From Prorocentrum cordatum (lineage: Eukaryota > Sar > Dinophyceae > Prorocentrales > Prorocentraceae), in the NCBI GenBank assembly GCA_963575745.1, contig CAUYUJ010011525.1, forward strand, positions 26,001 through 90,000: a stretch of 64,000 nt of DNA. The letters are read 5' to 3'. A program made the position numbers and the translations under genes. Positions 1-12,244 of the stretch are shown here, piece after piece (the stretch's first letter is position 1; each line of letters starts with the position of its first letter). The notes beneath the pieces were generated by a model, which was given only the letters and a program-made list of their open reading frames with translations, made no database searches and was not told where the DNA came from.

Positions 1-640
1 GGGCCACCGCCGCGGCAAACACAAGTCCCTGACCGTGGCAGGGTCGACCCTGCAGTAGCAGGGGCACGGCAGCTTCGCGCGGCGCCGGCGTGGCGGCGAC
101 CCCAGCGCGGGCGTTCGAGGCTGAACGCCGCCAGCTGCCTAGGATCGGCCGATGTCCGACGATCTGCGCTGTCAGAAAAACATCGGGCGAAGAGAACTAT
201 GCACATGCACCGGTCCTGGCCAGGCCCATCCTTGGCCCCAGGATCGGTGCATATGCCTTCCTGGCCAAGGCGGCAGGTACTACACGGAAGTTTCATATCC
301 CCCGGTGGCCCAGGAGGCCCATTGAAGCCTTGGGACACCTCAGGGAGCTCACGCTCGACGATAAGCGTGCCCCCAGACTTCGTAGAGCAAGGCTCCATAT
401 CACAGTTGTCTATTGCATCCTGTTTGATACTACGGTTGGGAACTTCTGGGTAGCGTGTCGCTCCGCAAGTTTGGGCCTACCCACGCTGCGGCGCGACACC
501 GTGCCCCCTTCGCAGTCCTCGAGCGTCAACGCCCCGAGCGTTTCCGAGCACCCCGCCCCGCGGAGCGGAGCGACACACCATCCGCTCGCAAGGCATAGCG
601 TGTCACCGGGGCCGCCGCGGTGACACGCTAAGCGAATGTT
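1..640. other. unassigned sequence at window start
   Basis: No gene can be supported. Open frames exist on both strands but have no recognisable domain. The stretch holds a foldback (201-256) and a diverged copy of a dispersed fragment (about 268-360) that recurs at 29543-29672 and 36273-36402. Confidence 0.5.
201..256. repeat. foldback, 19-bp arms
   Basis: Arms 201-219 and 238-256 are inverted copies with 2 mismatches, separated by 18 bases. The core of the left arm reads TGCACCGGTCCTGG. The function is unknown; it could be a cruciform or a remnant of a small palindromic transposon. Confidence 0.6.
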
Positions 641-1400
641 CCCGAGTGTATTCCTTCTCTCGTTGACGACTGTCCAGCCGGACAGGTCAGCGCGGGCGAC
701 TGTCTTGGACGGGGGCATGGGTAGGTGGGGTACTCAGCCTGTGACTGGACCAGCGCTGGTGGTTGTCCGCGCTGCGTCTCACCCAGGCCCCATCCCCCCT
801 CCCGCCTCCTCTGCCGCGCTCCCTCGGGGGGAGAGGTGGGGGAGGAGGGGACCAGGACCACGAGGAGGAGAACGTAATTTGGAGGAGGAGGAGGAGGGGG
901 AGGAGACAAGCACGTCGCTTGGTTGCACTCGAGCAGGGGCCAGTGCAAGCTGCACCTCCGTGGCAGCAACCACAGGAGATGGATGTTGGCCATGCAGGCC
1001 GGCCTGGGATGAAGATGCACCCTTTTTTCAAAGCGTCCAAGAACGCTCTCGAATGGCCGCGGCGCCCGATACATCACCCAGGTCCGCCAGCTCTCAGAGG
1101 TCTCAAGATGATTGAATCCCGGTGCCGTGTTCTGTCTGGCTTCGTTGTGTTGGGTGTTCTTGCCCTTCCAACCAGGGGAGCGGGACAAAGAAAAAACCGA
1201 CCAGGCAGGCCCCAGCCAAGCCCTTGCTGGAGCAGGCCTGATTGTGTATGATCCCTCCTCTCCCTTCTCCCTCCCTTCCCTCGTCATCGTCGTCCTGATC
1301 CTCGTCCTTAAAGCCTCGCCGTCATCACCATAATCATCGTCAGGATCATCATCCTCCCCATCATCATAACCATCATCATTTCTGGCCCCTTGCTATCCTC
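640..1400. other. unassigned, purine- and pyrimidine-biased
   Basis: Several overlapping open frames on both strands contain low-complexity Pro, Arg or Glu runs and no domain. A short GGA run lies at about 880-905. Nothing convincing as a gene. Confidence 0.4.
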
Positions 1401-1404
1401 CCTC

Positions 1405-1550
1405 CACCTCCTCATCTCTCTCCTCCCTCTATCTCTCCCTCTCTCTCTCTCTCTCTTTCTCTCCCTCTCTCTCTCTCTCTTTCTCCCTCCCTTCCTCCCT
1501 CCCTCCTCGTCATCCCACCCACCCTCCCTCCCTCCCTCTCCGTCTTCACC
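1405..1550 (+). repeat. CT/TCCC pyrimidine tract
   Basis: Imperfect (CT)n mixed with (TCCC)n over about 145 bases, almost without purines on the plus strand. The Leu/Ser/Pro reading frame through it is a by-product of the repeat. Confidence 0.85.
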
Positions 1551-2204
1551 TCATGCTTCCTCCTCCCCCACCAGTCTTACCCTCACTGGCGCTCTCGCCG
1601 TCCTCCTTTCCGCCCTCGGCCTTCATCTCCCCGTTCGCAGTGTTCATTGCTTTGCTGCACTGGCGGTCAGTCCGGCCTTCCTGAAAACTCCCCAGACCCG
1701 GTTGGACGACGCGGGTAATTGGACCATGATCTACGACGAGGGCTTCGAGGCACCTGCTCGGGGAGGAGGAAGCGGAGGCGGGGGAGAGGGGGGGAGTAGA
1801 AGGAGGCGGAGGAAGAGAGGAGGAGGAGGAGAGGGAAGTGGATGAGGGTGAGGGAGGAGGAGTGGTTCGGGCAGAGCTGGTACCAGGATAATTCGACCCA
1901 GAGCCTTCTGGAACGCTCTCAGAACGTGTTGGAGCTCTCTGGAAAGGCCGCGGCGCGCAATACATCCTCCAGAGCTCTGGATCTCAGAGGTCCTTGATTC
2001 GCCCTGGTCCGACGTCGTCTTGGTCCTGGCCTCGTTTTCAGTGGGAGGCGGGGAAGGAGAAGGAGAAGGAAGAGGAGGAGGAGGAAAAGGACCATTACTC
2101 ACTGCGTGGAGCTCCCCATATGTACATCTCATGTTTTTATGTAATGCCATAGTGAGCGTCTGTTCATGCGTTTGACTATAATAACGAACGGTCCCGTGTC
2201 CTAC
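1550..2204. other. unassigned sequence with purine-rich patch
   Basis: 1780-1860 is a GGA/GGC-rich purine patch. The rest has no recognisable coding content. It leads directly into the 152-bp satellite. Confidence 0.4.
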
Positions 2205-3870
2205 CCCCTGGCGGCTCTCCTATTGGGGTGCTGAAACCAGCGCCGCGCCTGAGACATTCTCGAAACCTGCTTTGAAAGCAAAGGATGGTGGGCATGAAAA
2301 CAAGCAAACCGCCTGAGACATCCCCGCGAACTGGCCGCGAACGGACCCGTGAAAACACCTCCTGGCGGCTCCTTTTAGGTGTGCTGAAACCAGCGCCCCG
2401 CCTGCGACATCCTCAAAATCTGCTTTGAAAGCCAAGGACGTTGGTCATGAAAACCAGCAAACCGCCTGAGACATCCCCGCAAACTGGCCGCGAATGGGCC
2501 CGTGAAAACACCCTTGGCAGCCCCCCTTGGGGGTGCTGAAACCAGCGCCGCGCCTGAGACATCCTCAAAATCTGATTTGAAAGCAAAGGATGGTGGGCAT
2601 GAAAACGAGCAAACCGCTTGAGACATCCCCACACATTGGCCGCGAACGGGCCTGTGAACACACCCCTGGCGGCTCCCCTTAGGGGTGCTGAAACCAGCGC
2701 CCCGCCTGAGACATCCTCAAAACCTGCTTTGAAAGCCAAGGATGTTGGGCATGAAAACGAGCAAACCGCCTGAGGCATCCCCACAAACTGGCCGCGAACG
2801 GGCCCGTGAGAACACCCTTGGCGGCTCCCCTAAAGGATGCTGAAACCAGCGCCGCGCCTGAGACACCCTCAAAATCTGCTTTGAAAGCCAAGGATGTTGG
2901 GCATGAAAACGAGCAAACCGCTTGAGACATCCCCACAAATTGGCTGCTGACGGGCCCGTGAAAACACCCCTGGCGGCTCCCCTTAGGGGTGCTGAAACCA
3001 GCGCCCCCAAAAACTGTTCTGAAAGCCAAGGATGCTGTGCATGACAACGAGCAAACCGCCCGAGACAGTTCCACAAATTGGCCGCGAGCGGGGCCCGTGG
3101 CAGCATCTCTGGCGGCTCCCTTTAGGGGTGCTGAAACCAGCACCCCACCTAAGACATCCTCAAAACCTGCTTTGAAAGCCAAGGATGTCGGCATGAAAAC
3201 GAGCAAACCGCCTGAGGCATCCCCACAAACTGGCCGCGAAAGGGCCCGTGAAAGCACCCTTGGCGGCTCCTCTTAGGGATGTTGAAACCAGCGCCCCGCT
3301 TGAGACATCCTCGAAACCTGCTTTGAAAACAAGGGATGGTGGGCATGAAAACAAGCAAACCGCCTGAGACATCCCTCACAAACTGGCCGCGAACGGGCCC
3401 GTGAAAACACCCCCTGGCGGCTCCCCTTAGGGGTGCTGAAACCAGCGCCCCGCCTGGGACATCCTCAAACTATGCTTTGAAAGCCAAGGACATGAAAACG
3501 AGCAAACCGCATGAGACATCCCCACAAACTGGCCGCGAATGGGCCCGTGAAAACACACCTGGCGGCCCCCCTTAGGGGTGCTGAAACCAGCGTCCCGTCG
3601 GAGACATCCTCAAAACCTGCTTTGAAAGCCAAGGATGTTGGGCATGAAAACAAGCAAACCGCCTGAGGCATCCCCACAAACTGGCCGCGAATGGGCCCGT
3701 GAAAACACCCTTGGCGGCTCCCCTAAAGGATGCTGAAATCAGCGCCGCGCCTGAGACACCCTCAAAATCTGCTTTGAAAGCCAAGGATGTTGGGCATGAA
3801 AACAAGCAAACCGCCTGAGACATCCCCACAAACTGGCCGCGAACGGGCCCGTGAAAACACCCTTGGCAGC
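2205..3870 (+). repeat. 152-bp satellite, block 1 (11 copies)
   Basis: The anchor CTGAAACCAGCGCC (or its variant) occurs at 2231, 2384, 2536, 2688, 2840, 2992, 3131, 3282, 3436, 3581 and 3733. Most copies are 152 bp; two are shortened (139 and 145 bp). All are head to tail. Because 152 is not a multiple of three, the frames open on the minus strand across it shift from copy to copy, which argues against coding. Block 2 of the same satellite resumes at 6029 after an insertion. Confidence 0.95.
3860..3870. repeat. 11-bp target-site duplication, left copy
   Basis: CCCTTGGCAGC is identical to 6029-6039 on the other side of the 2.16-kb insertion. It is normal satellite sequence at this point of the unit, so it duplicates the target. 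Confidence 0.65.
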
Positions 3871-3879
3871 GGTTGTCCA

Positions 3880-3937
3880 CTTTTTCCCGGCAAACTGGGC
3901 TTTTTCCCGGCAAACTGGACTTTTCCCCGGCGCTCCG
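3880..3937 (+). repeat. terminal inverted repeat, left
   Basis: 58 bases matching the reverse complement of 5964-6021 at 53 of 58 positions. Two CCCGGCAAACTGG-like modules are followed by CCCCGGCG. Confidence 0.8.
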
Positions 3938-3958
3938 CCGGGAAAGAGTCCAGTTTGC
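3910..3958. repeat. subterminal hairpin in the insertion
   Basis: The module GCAAACTGGAC at 3910 is met by its inverted copy ending at 3958, with a loop of about three bases (arms about 23 bp, few mismatches). A further inverted module lies at about 4048-4063. Foldback elements typically have such nested subterminal repeats. Confidence 0.7.
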
Positions 3959-4104
3959 TTAGTTTCTGTATGGAAGCTTGAAGCATGGATTTCCGAAAAT
4001 CCCACTATCACCTTAAGGGTCTCCAACTCCCGCTGCGCAGATCCTAGCCGGGAAAGAGTCCAGTGGTTGACTTGTGTCGTGCGGCCTTCGCCGTAGCACT
4101 ACTC

Positions 4105-4385
<281 letters not shown>

Positions 4386-4614
4386 TACTACTAGGAGTGA
4401 TTGTATTAAGGATAGTGAGATTACGAATAGTAGTTGTAGTAGTGGAAAGATTAGTGGTAGTAAAAGCAGAAGTATTCGTAAGCGATGTCAAAAACCGTCC
4501 AGGTAGACGTACTACTGGTTATCCGCCACCGTGCCTCTGGGCACGGAGTGGGCGTTTCCTGAGGTCCTCTGCCTCGTCCCCTGAGCCTGAGTCCTCGCTC
4601 CTGAGGAATCATTA

Positions 4615-5120
4615 AGGGCACCAGAGCCCAAATTGCAAAATCTCCCGGGCCTTGTCGCGGTTCCCTTGGGCCTTGTCGCAGCTGCCTTGGGCCTTGTCGC
4701 AGCTGGCCGCGTGACTTTTTCGGGCCCACGAAGGCCCCAAGACGTGCCAAGAGGGCCCCAAGAGGCATCCAAGTCGGCAGCAGTAGTCGCACAGTATCGG
4801 ATGCAGTATCGGGAGCAGCAGTCGCACATCCAATCATAGCAGTCTGAGGTGTACATACATGGACAGCATTGGTAGTACCACTAATAACATCAATACTAGT
4901 GGCCTCCAAGACGTCCTCAGCACGGCCCAAAAGGCCTCATCGGCGACCCAGGACGGCCCCAAGAGTGCCCCAAGCTGGCCCAAGGCGGCCCCAAGAGAGC
5001 CTCAAGCGGGCCCAAAAGGGCGTCCGGAAGGACCCAAGACGGCCTCAAAGGCTCCTCGATGGCTCAAGACGGCACCACGAGACCCTCCAGACGGCCAAGA
5101 AGGCCCGAAGGCAGCCACAG
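4615..5120 (-). repeat. 10.5-bp CTTGGGGCC-type minisatellite, minus orientation
   Basis: CCAAG-type modules recur every 10-11 bases, the reverse complement of the arrays at 14040, 27650, 42110 and 48750. It is part of the interior of the 3871-6028 insertion. Confidence 0.7.
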
Positions 5121-5159
5121 AAAACCGCAAGGGCGGCCTTCCTCATCCCCATCGGCCAT

Positions 5160-5485
<326 letters not shown>

Positions 5486-5489
5486 CCTC

Positions 5490-5963
5490 ATCCCCAGCGG
5501 CCCTTCGTCCGCCCATATCCTCATACTCATCCAACTGCTCGTCTTCCTTATCCTCACCCTTCTCATCATCAGCATCATCGTCATCATCTGCCTTATTCTC
5601 CTGATCCTCCTCCTCGTCCTGCTCCTCCTCATCCCCCCCCTCGTCTCCTCAGGGGGCGGCGCGCGCGCGCGAGAGAGCACGTCGGCGGCGACGACCGACG
5701 ACCGAAGAAGACGAGTGCGAGGACCTGACGACCGACTACGACGAATGACGACGACGAACGACACCCTCCATCATCCACCTTCCCAATCCTCCCTCGTCCT
5801 CCCCCTCACTGATCATGGATCCGACTCCTGCTCCCACTGTCCTCCTGAAACGGAAAACGGATGTCCGAAACTCCTTATCCACTCCTTCAAAAGCTGCGCT
5901 CCCTATCCACTGTCCCACTGTGCTCCCTATCCACTCCTTCAAAAGCTTTCAATGTTTCTGAAA
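5490..5963. other. unassigned interior of insertion with a 25-bp duplication
   Basis: A CT-rich stretch, then GCGCGCGC and GAGA runs (about 5655-5675). CTCCCTATCCACTCCTTC and neighbouring bases appear twice between 5875 and 5950. No gene is seen. Confidence 0.5.
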
Positions 5964-6021
5964 CGGATCGCCGGGAAACAGTCCAGTTTGCCGGGAAAAA
6001 GTCGAGTTTGCCGGGAAAAAG
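5964..6021 (-). repeat. terminal inverted repeat, right
   Basis: Inverted partner of 3880-3937 (53 of 58 bases). Confidence 0.8.
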
Positions 6022-6028
6022 AGTTTTT

Positions 6029-6640
6029 CCCTTGGCAGCCCCCCTTGGGGGTGCTGAAACCAGCGCTCCCGAAAACCTGCTCTGAAAGGCAAGGACGTTC
6101 GGATGAAAACAAGCAAACCGCCCGAGACATTTCCACAAACTGGCCGCGAACGGGCCCGTGAAACCATCCTTGGCGGCTCCCCTTAGGGGGGCTGAAACCA
6201 GCGCCCCGCTTGAGACATCCTCGAAACCTGCTCTGAAAGCAAAGGCTGGTGGGCATGAAAACAAGCAAACCGCCTGAGACATCCCCACAAACTGGCCGCG
6301 AACGTGCCCGTGAAAACACCCTTGGCGGCTCCCATCAGGGGTGCTGAAACCAGCGCCCCGCCTGAGACATCCTCAAAATCTGATCTGAAAGCCAAGGATG
6401 TTGGGCATGAAAGCGAGCAAACCGCCTGAGACATCCCCGCAAACTGGCCGCGAACGGGCCCGTGAAAACACACCTGGCGGCCCCCCTTAGGGGTGCTGAA
6501 ACCAGCGCCCTGTCTGAGACATTCTCACAATCTGCTTTGAAAGCCAAGGATGTTGGGCATGAAAACGAGCAAACCGCTTGAGACATCCCCACAAATTGGC
6601 TGCTGACGGGCCCGTGAAAACACCCCTGGCGGCTCCCCTT
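6029..6640 (+). repeat. 152-bp satellite, block 2 (4 copies)
   Basis: Anchor CTGAAACCAGCGC at 6054, 6192, 6344 and 6496 (spacings 138, 152, 152). It continues block 1 in the same orientation after the insertion and ends abruptly at a GAGTATGAGTA-type array. Confidence 0.93.
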
Positions 6641-6935
6641 GCGAGTCTGAGTATGACTAGCTCTGAGCATGAGTAGATATCAGTCCGTGCGTTGAGCAAC
6701 TCAGACTATGAGAAGGTCTGAGTACGTGTAGGTCTGAGTATGAGTAAGTCTGTGTATGAGCAGGTCTGGGAACGAGTCTGGGTATGAGTAAGTCTGGGTA
6801 TGAAGGATTCCCAGCATGAGTAAGTCTGAGAATGAGTAGGCCTGCATGTTGTGTGTTAAGTACGTCAAACCATGAGAAGGTATGAGTATGAGTAGGTCCG
6901 AGTAGGAGTAAGTCTGTGTATGAGTAGGTGTGTTC
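6640..6935 (+). repeat. degenerate GTCTGAGTATGAGTAG array
   Basis: Roughly 16-18 bp modules of GTCTGAGTATGAGTAG, strongly diverged from copy to copy, adjoining the satellite. Confidence 0.8.
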
Positions 6936-6979
6936 TCTCTGGTTCTCTGGAGTCGGCGGCGTCCGAGTAATAACAAGAA

Positions 6980-6999
6980 CCCCATCTTAGGAGATGGGG
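6980..6999. repeat. short perfect hairpin
   Basis: CCCCATCT and AGATGGGG form a perfect 8-bp stem with a 4-base loop. It is isolated in unassigned sequence, with no role assigned. Confidence 0.6.
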
Positions 7000-8040
7000 A
7001 ACAATAAACCCAAGATGCATCAGCGATGTTGCAATACACCCTCACGTCCCAAGTCCTCTCGTCCGATGTCCCTACAAGTCTTCCTGGTAGCTTGCCTGGA
7101 CCATTGTAAACCGTTCTGGCGAGTCAGGCGAGCCCCGCTTTGAGAAGGAACTGCCCTGCATCGTTCGAGCGCGTGATCAGGAGTGCAAGCAAAGCATGGC
7201 AATGTTTACAGTTTGGAATCCACTGCACCTCTGTTGCGAGGCAGTTGTATAGGAGGAGGTACAGAGGGCACGATGTTTGCAAAGTTTGGAGGGATTCGCG
7301 AATGTTGTAGGGGTCGGGATTGACATGCCTCGAAGAACTCGCGCCCACCCGAATCGCAATCATGTGGTATACCTGCGGACCGCTGACATTTTGCGTACCG
7401 TCGCTGTTCTCCTCATTGCTCCCATCTCCTTTCTCTATCCCCTGGATGGGGTCGAAGGCGGCCGCTGCTCTGACGGAGGAGCGCTCGAATCCTCCCCCTC
7501 ATTCCTCGCTCCTCCTCTTTGTATCCCTGCTCCACCATCAGTCGTCCCACCCTGTCCTCCCGCCTTGCTCCAAGAAGTGCAAGTGATGGTGCCGCGCGCC
7601 CGCGTTCGCATTGCATTGCCCAGTCGATATCCTGGCACAGCGAACCAGCAAAGTAGAGAGCGTGGCCAATGCAAACGGTCGGGGCGCACTCCAAGCGCGG
7701 GCGGCGCCCAGCGCAGCGGTCTGAACGGCGACGCTTCGAGCTATGCTTGCTCAGACGTCCGGGGCATGTGACACCTGTCATGTTGTCGGACTGGTGTCGG
7801 GCCTTCTTGTGGGGTCCTTCGGGGCCCTCCTGGGACGTTTTGGGGCCGTTTGGGACAGCCTGGCGCCGCGTTCCACGGTGGCCGCCCTTGGCCTGGTATA
7901 TCTGTATTTGCAGTCCGTGGGGGCCGCCCTGGGCGAGGGATGCGCGTGTATTCGCATCCCCCCCCCCCCCAGCTAAGGACATCGACATCGGTTCTGGTTT
8001 GGCAAAGTAAGGGTGCCTTCGAGGTGGCGATCGTATATAT
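7000..8040. other. unassigned; short 10.5-bp array
   Basis: No recognisable gene. 7795-7930 carries modules of the TTGGGGCC minisatellite family on the plus strand. A run of ten C lies at about 7964-7973. Confidence 0.45.
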
Positions 8041-8260
8041 TTCCGAAATGCACAGATCAAGGTGTGATCTGTGTACACAGCGCGTGTCTTCAACTGCGCA
8101 ATTGCGCGTGTGAGTCCACCGTTTACACAAATCGTGGTGTCATCTGCGTACACAGATCGTGCTCCCATCTGTGTATTTGGAGTGTGCTTCTCGCGGGTAG
8201 CGGTGGCTGTGCGGTACACAGTTCGTGTGTCCAACTGCGCACGCGCTGCGCGCTATTTGC
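8040..8260 (+). repeat. degenerate CACAGATCGTG repeats
   Basis: Modules such as TACACAGATCGTG and CATCTGTGTA alternate, each partly self-complementary (GATCTGTGTACACAG), in about five diverged copies. Confidence 0.6.
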
Positions 8261-8264
8261 TGGG

Positions 8265-9265
8265 GCCGCGCCTGGGTGGGAGTTCCCGCCGATATCCCTG
8301 CTGGTCACGGAAGGGGCCGTGGTTTGGGTGGACAAAGGCGCGGGTGCCTGGGGACGATGCGCGATGGGAGGGAAAAGATGCGAGAAAAAGGGTGGCGACG
8401 GGGCAGGGGGATGAAAGGGGGAGGAGGGGAGGGGAGGAAATGGGCCCAGGAGGAACTGCAGCACCGGTGCACGAGGAAAACGGGGGGGGCACACGGAGGT
8501 GGGATGAACTGCGCATGGCCGTAGGGGAGGGGGGGGGGCGAGGGCGCAGAGGGAAGCATCGGACGGAGGAGGGCGAGGAGGAACGCCGCGCAGTAGCGGA
8601 AGGGGACAGGGGAATGAAGAGACGGAGGAGGGGCATGATGAGGAGGGGGGGGTCAGATGGGCACGAGGAGGATGAGGCGAAGGGGAGGGGGCCTGAGGAG
8701 GAGGATGGGGGATGGTGCATGAGGGTAGGGCGGGCGCGAGCTAACGCTCCTCTGGGCGGTGTTTTGCGCGCCCGTGCAACACCGTAAAACAGAACTGGCG
8801 GCTGCAGAGCATGGATGTCAGGGTCGTCGTGCGCGGCGTGCGTCCAGGCCAAACGCTCGAGTCCACGACGCTCCTCTGCGTCGCGTTGGTGCTGCCCGTC
8901 TTCGCCAGACCGCGCATGCACAGGTAGGCTGAATCTGCGTTTCAACGTTTGCAGCATGGCCGCTTCTATAGTAACAAACCAACGTTGGACTCCAAAGACA
9001 GCTCGGCGACATGTCCAGCGATATCCCCGCTTTGAAAGAGGGCCGGCCCTATCAGTATAGCGGCTGCACGAGTTTGCATCGTTGGACACGAACGCCGGGG
9101 TAGGTTCACGAGAGACCCGCAGAAACCGCCCTCCATCCCCGCCACCATATGATGCAGTGTTATCTCAACTCGAGGTAGTCTCAAACGAGAGCCCCATGTT
9201 GAATAGGCGTTGCTCTCCACCCGTGTAAGTGATGCAGTGTTTTAAGACGACTAAAAATATTGATT
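8265..9265. other. unassigned, purine-rich plus strand
   Basis: 8380-8720 is G/A-rich with AGGAGG runs. No domain is recognisable in any frame. Confidence 0.4.
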
Positions 9266-9420
9266 CATACATACATACATACATATTGCATACATACATA
9301 GATACATACACACGTACACACATACACACATACATACATACATGTCGGCATACATACATACATACATACATACATACATACATACATACATACATGTGTA
9401 TGTATGAGTGCGTATGTATG
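9265..9420 (+). repeat. (CATA)n/(TGTA)n tetranucleotide repeat
   Basis: CATA repeats run into TGTATG repeats, so the two halves can pair with each other. Confidence 0.93.
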
Positions 9421-9469
9421 TGTGTATGGGTGGACCGATGGATGAATGGGTGGATGGATGCTGGCGCGG

Positions 9470-9790
9470 TGCTGGGGCGAGAGCCCCATCTTAAAATTTA
9501 CCGCCGTCCATCCACGTGGCTGTTGCAAGCGATTGGGACGAATGCGCGCGGCGCGGAAGCGGTAGCTTCATTTTGAAAATGACGCGTCGTCGAAATGCCG
9601 CACAATCTTAAGGCGAATGTTCGCTGCGCTTTGGCGACGGGGCCATTTCGGAAACCTATGTTCCACATGTTTGTAATTCCTGCAGCCCTATAAGACGCAT
9701 GCACGCGGCGCGGAAACGAGAAGCGCGAGAGCCCCAGTTTGAAAACCATGTGTGTTGTGTCCGTGTAACTGTTGCGGATACCCAGCTTCA
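9470..9790 (-). repeat. diverged inverted copies of the 82-bp repeat
   Basis: Read on the minus strand, the segment has modules GGTTTTCAAA, GGCTCTCGC and GCGCCGCG in the order seen in the array at 60660-61470, but strongly diverged. Two or three copies are likely. Confidence 0.4.
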
Positions 9791-10265
9791 GGATCATACG
9801 TGGGGAGGGTGTCTCAGGCCAAGTTCCCCGCCCGCCCTATTGATACGCATGGGGGCGCGATTGGGAGGAACGATTCGTAAGGAAAGTGGACGGAATATGG
9901 GGGGGAGGACGCAAAATAGGACGGGAACAAGGAGGACAAGAACGAGGGCAGCAGGGGAAGGAGGAGCGGAGGGCATGGAAGAGAAGGCGGCAACGGAGAG
10001 GCGGCGGCGGCGGATCCGCATCGTGCCGACATGCCCACATCGGGAGAGAACCGCGCGGCGGAGTGCCGACAGCGGTCGGGGAACCCCGAGCGCCGGGCAG
10101 CAGGAGGCCTGGCGCGACATAGATGTTAGAGGCCCCCGATCGTGCGGCCCGGCGGGAGGGGGGCGCGCGGCCCGCGGCGGTTGCGGCCGCCCGCGGCACA
10201 ATCGAAATGGCTACGGAAAGAGCGGGGCCTGTCGAACGAACACAAATAACACAGTTTGTGGACAT
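9790..10265. other. unassigned GC-rich sequence
   Basis: No supported gene. The minus strand at 10217-10205 reads TCCGTAGCCATTT, identical to the start of the dinoflagellate spliced leader; see findings. Confidence 0.4.
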
Positions 10266-10550
<285 letters not shown>

Positions 10551-10639
10551 GCTTAGACAGGCGGCAACCCTGAACGGGCGGACGCTCCTTCATGGGCGTA
10601 CATGTGCCCGCCATTGGAATTGGTGTGGGCCCTGCAAAA

Positions 10640-10750
10640 AGTGGAGGGGGAAAACGAGGGAGAGTGGGAGGAAGGGGGGGGGGACGAAAGAAGAGGGAAA
10701 ACGCCAGGAGAGAAGGAACGAAGAGGGGGGCGGCTGATTAGAGGCAGAGA

Positions 10751-10789
<39 letters not shown>

Positions 10790-11040
10790 CGACAGATAGA
10801 GGGGTAGAGAAAGAGAGAGAGAGAGAGAGAGCGGGGAAAAAGAGAGAGAGAGAGAGAGAACAAACAAAAAAAAAAGGTGGGAGGAGGCAGGAGAGTGGAG
10901 GGAGAAATGAGGAAGGAGAGGAGGGAGAAGGGATAGGGCAGAGAGGTATAAGGGCATAAGGGTGAGGGAAGAGAGGAGGGAGAGATAAGGGAGGAGAGGA
11001 GGGAGGAAGAAGGAGGGAGAGGGAGGAAGAGCAGGAAAGT
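10640..11040 (+). repeat. (GA)n and purine tract
   Basis: Perfect (GA)n runs at about 10765-10785, 10810-10830 and 10842-10858 lie within 400 bases of almost pure purine. Poly-Ser/Leu frames on the minus strand are artefacts. Confidence 0.9.
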
Positions 11041-11860
11041 AAGAGCGTCAACGTTCGAAGAAGTCCTAGGCGAAAGCGCCGTCCCTGAAGGAAGTCTCGG
11101 GCGGAAGCCCACGACGGGCGGGCGATCCCCTGACGGGCGGGTCGGGCGGGTAGGACATTCAAGGGGCATGCTTGACTATGGCGAGAGCGCGATTATTAAG
11201 TAAAGTGTGACGGCGTCCTTGGCGCAGCGTGTTTCCTGAGCGTCGAAAGCGCGATTTATGAACAATTTGCATGGAAACCACAGGCGAGAGCGCAGTTCTT
11301 GAATAACATGTGAAATCTGAGCGGGGTCTTGATTACATTGCGAAGAAGTCTTGAGTCAATCGCGAGGAAATCTCAAGCGGGAGCGCCGTTCCTGAGTACA
11401 TTGTGAGGAAGTCTCAGATGGGAGCAGGGGTCCTGATTAAATTGTGAGCAAATCACAGGCGGGAGCACCGATCCAGAGTAGATTGTGAAGAAGTCTCAGG
11501 TTCGGGGGTCCTGAGTAAATTTAAAGGAAGTCTCAGGCGGGAGCCGCTGTCGTTGTAATCCAGTGGGCCAGGGACACAATTTGAGCACCAAGACTTTCCC
11601 TGTCAAAAAACAAGGTGCGAGCGTCGAAAAGCACACTTTGATTGAGAAAAACAGCATGCACCTGTGATGGGGGGATCAACAATAATTATTTTCCGAAATG
11701 AAATTCAACAACGACAACAACAATCATTTTAAGAATGTTTGCCCTTATTTGCTCGAGTCTCCAATAACGCGTATTCCCAAACCCTCGATACCCGCCCTCT
11801 TCGTCTTCGATCTAACCCCTTTGGGGGGGTATACCTTTCTTCCCTGCAGGCCGGGCCCCG
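11040..11860 (+). repeat. composite dispersed repeat, copy b (most complete)
   Basis: The head (about 11040-11540) has repeated GAGGAAGTCTCAGGCGGGAG modules about 40-50 bp apart. The body (11540-11690) carries GGTGCGAGCGTCGA. A short AAC run at about 11705 is followed by the tail TTTTAAGAATGTTTGCCCTT and TCGATACCCGCCC. This is the best copy for defining the family. It has no coding capacity and resembles no transposon class I can name. Confidence 0.75.
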
Positions 11861-11959
11861 GCAAGCGGCGGGGCGGCCGCGGATTGTCGGCCTGGCCAGC
11901 GGCAGCGTTGATCGGCGGGGCGGCCGCGGACCGTCGACCCGACCCCAAGAGGGACGGAC

Positions 11960-12060
11960 AGGGAACCGACCACGACGATGACGACGACGTCGACGACGGC
12001 GGCGACGACGACGACGACGACGGCGACGACGAGCGAAAGCGAGAGCGAGAGAGAACGACA
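11960..12060 (+). repeat. (GAC)n microsatellite
   Basis: Imperfect GACGAC and GACGGC trinucleotides. Confidence 0.85.
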
Positions 12061-12240
12061 GCAGGGCCACGAAGGACACGAGGTAGGCCACGAAGGGCGA
12101 CAGCGGGGACACGAAGGGCAGTGGCTGCAACGGGGCCACGAAGGGCAGCGAGGGGGCCACGAATGGCTGCAACGGGGCCACGAAGGGGAGCGAGGGGGCC
12201 ACGAAGGGCTACAACGGGGCCACGAACGGCTGCGAGATCC
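12060..12240 (+). repeat. GGGGCCACGAAGGGCAGCGA minisatellite, array 1
   Basis: About seven modules of 22-24 bp built on GGGGCCACGAAGGGC. The same module forms a longer array at 16585-17040. Confidence 0.85.
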
Positions 12241-12244
12241 CGAT

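Noticed and set aside
2205-3870. Long minus-strand frames through the 152-bp satellite with repeated peptide AFKAGFEDVSG
   Set aside because: The unit is not a multiple of three, the peptide appears in shifting frames, and there is no complete gene structure. The repetition explains the similarity.
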